Position numbers and translations under genes: made by a program. From Trachelipus rathkii (lineage: Eukaryota; Arthropoda; Malacostraca; Isopoda; Trachelipodidae), in contig JABUQX010032486.1 in assembly GCA_015478945.1 (NCBI GenBank), positions 27,501-37,500 of the forward strand: a DNA stretch of 10,000 bases, read 5' to 3'. Within the stretch, counting starts at the first letter, position 1. Every line of letters starts with the position of its first letter. The notes under the pieces are model-generated. The model saw only the letters and a list, made by a program, of their open reading frames with translations, ran no database searches and was not told where the DNA came from. Below, piece after piece: positions 8,969-10,000 of this stretch.

Positions 8969-9138
8969 TGTGTGTGTTAGTGGATCGTGTGTGTGATGTG
9001 TGTGTGGTGTGTGCTGTGTTGTGTGCATCTTGTGTTGTGTAAGTTGTGTTGTGTGTGTCTCGATTGTGTGTGTTGTGTGTGTTGTGTGTGTGTGTGTGTG
9101 GGTGTGTGTGTGTGTTGTGTGTTTGTGATAGATAGATA
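8969..9138. repeat. (GT)n-rich microsatellite with GATA tail
   Basis: Interrupted GT array built from TGTGTT and GTGTGTG units, with its cleanest run at about 9079-9126. It ends in GATAGATAGATA (9127-9138). The minus strand translates as a Thr/His-rich repeat, so the long open frame across it is not a gene. Confidence 0.95.
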
Positions 9139-10000
9139 CGATTCGGCCTGAGGAGAGAGGATTTTCTGAACATTATTCTCGGATTTAAAGGAATGTGGTC
9201 TTCGGAAGGAGGGTATGAGATCGCTAAACGCATTATACTCGTCTCTAGGAGGCGAAAAGAAAGGTTTGCTTCATTAATATGGCAGTAATGGCACGGGGCC
9301 TTCGTTTTGCAACGGACATGTTCCTTCGATCTAGAATACGAGTAAGGTTGTAGAGACCCCACCTGGCCAAGAGGGAATTAGAATATCCACGCTCGACATA
9401 TTGATGAGATTGAACTTGTCTGCTTTGGATATACTGTAAGTGCTCTAGGGTGATGTTGCCGTACGTGGATTGCTCGGACAGTGGAGTTGGCGTGAGTGAT
9501 AATATGTTAGTATAAAAAGTTTGTGGCTTAGAATGTTCGCGTTATACTGACGATAGTTGGAGTACTCTCTCTTATCTCCTTCTTTTCTCCAGTGTTCACG
9601 TGTTCTACTAGCAATGTCTTTGATTCACTACTTTTCTTTCTTCACGAGTCGCTTAGTGTACGACATTAACCCAGTGGTTTTCTATGTGTAGGTGTGGTAA
9701 CGCACATAATGTTTGTTGAGGGATGGAGTATGTGAAGTGAATTCTGATAACTATATATAATTTTACTAGTGTGTATTATTGTATTTTAGACAAGTTGTTT
9801 TAGTGATAAGTTAGTTTCCTTCTACGAGTTTATATATAAGTACCTCCCTATACCCCTAACCTTTTTCTATATAGTGTATAAGTTATAGTTCAACTCTTTT
9901 ATTATACTATATCTATATATGTATATTATAGTTTATATTATTTCAGAGCTATGTATTAGAGTACTTTGAAACTTGGTGTCATTACATTACTCTCTTACTC
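9139..10000. other. Unassigned sequence, no gene recognised
   Basis: About 860 bp of mixed composition without a recognisable coding region, RNA gene or transposon motif. Minus-strand codons at 9139-9362 are open for about 75 codons, continuous with the GT-array frame, but show no family motif. The last 250 bp become AT-rich with short TATA runs (about 9870-9940). Confidence 0.5.

Noticed and set aside
8843..9362. Minus-strand open frames of 61 and 149 codons across the GT array.
   Set aside because: Most of the residues are Thr/His/Asn repeats from the microsatellite, and the remaining part has no recognisable motif.
9513..9520. TATAAAAA as a promoter TATA box.
   Set aside because: There is no downstream gene or other promoter element, and such A/T strings are common here.
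9672..9705. CAGTGGTTTTCTATGTGT, resembling a hAT terminus.
   Set aside because: Only the first nine bases fit, there is no subterminal repeat, partner end or nearby transposase, and such a match is expected by chance.

Overview
The window looks like non-coding, repeat-dominated nuclear DNA of a eukaryote, most likely an arthropod and perhaps a decapod crustacean. That taxonomic guess is inference. It rests on very long (TA)n and (GT)n arrays, several decayed hAT-type DNA transposons, and a degenerate non-LTR retrotransposon whose RT residues resemble multi-copy crustacean LINEs. I see no intact host gene, no RNA gene, no CRISPR and no prokaryotic operon. The coding signal is all decayed transposon: two hAT transposase fragments, one other transposase-like relic and one LINE.

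Layout. 1-439: AT-rich DNA ending in a TA array. 440-1328: about 0.9 kb of unassigned unique sequence with one weakly coding-like stretch (844-1245). 1329-1395: a hAT-type terminus, followed by a TA array to 1689. 1690-2151: unique sequence containing the end of another hAT-like element (boundary at 1975), an A21 run, then a TA array. 2283-2813: decayed hAT transposase C-terminal region with the ERSFS dimerization motif, cut by a TA array. 2967-3069 and 3220-3418: two further hAT-like termini, each with its own subterminal repeats and each abutting TA arrays. 3546-3731: TA array. 3732-4200: unassigned. 4201-5184: decayed transposase-like gene of a repeated family. 5357-5486: TA array. 5487-6110: GC-richer, better preserved hAT transposase C-terminus. 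6051-6360: imperfect palindrome around a TA array. 6370-6603: a roughly 100-bp unit in tandem duplicate. 6608-6947: the longest TA array. 6948-8745: LINE ORF2 relic on the + strand with YADD and a conserved C-terminal motif, broken by many stops and frameshifts. 8969-9138: GT-rich microsatellite. 9139-10000: nothing recognised.

Nothing here works together as a pathway. The region reads as a graveyard in which TA arrays and transposon fragments alternate. I found no convincing new biological system. The most notable structures are the repeated meeting of TA-array edges with transposon ends, the TA-cored palindrome at 6051-6360, and the two hAT termini with distinctive subterminal repeats.
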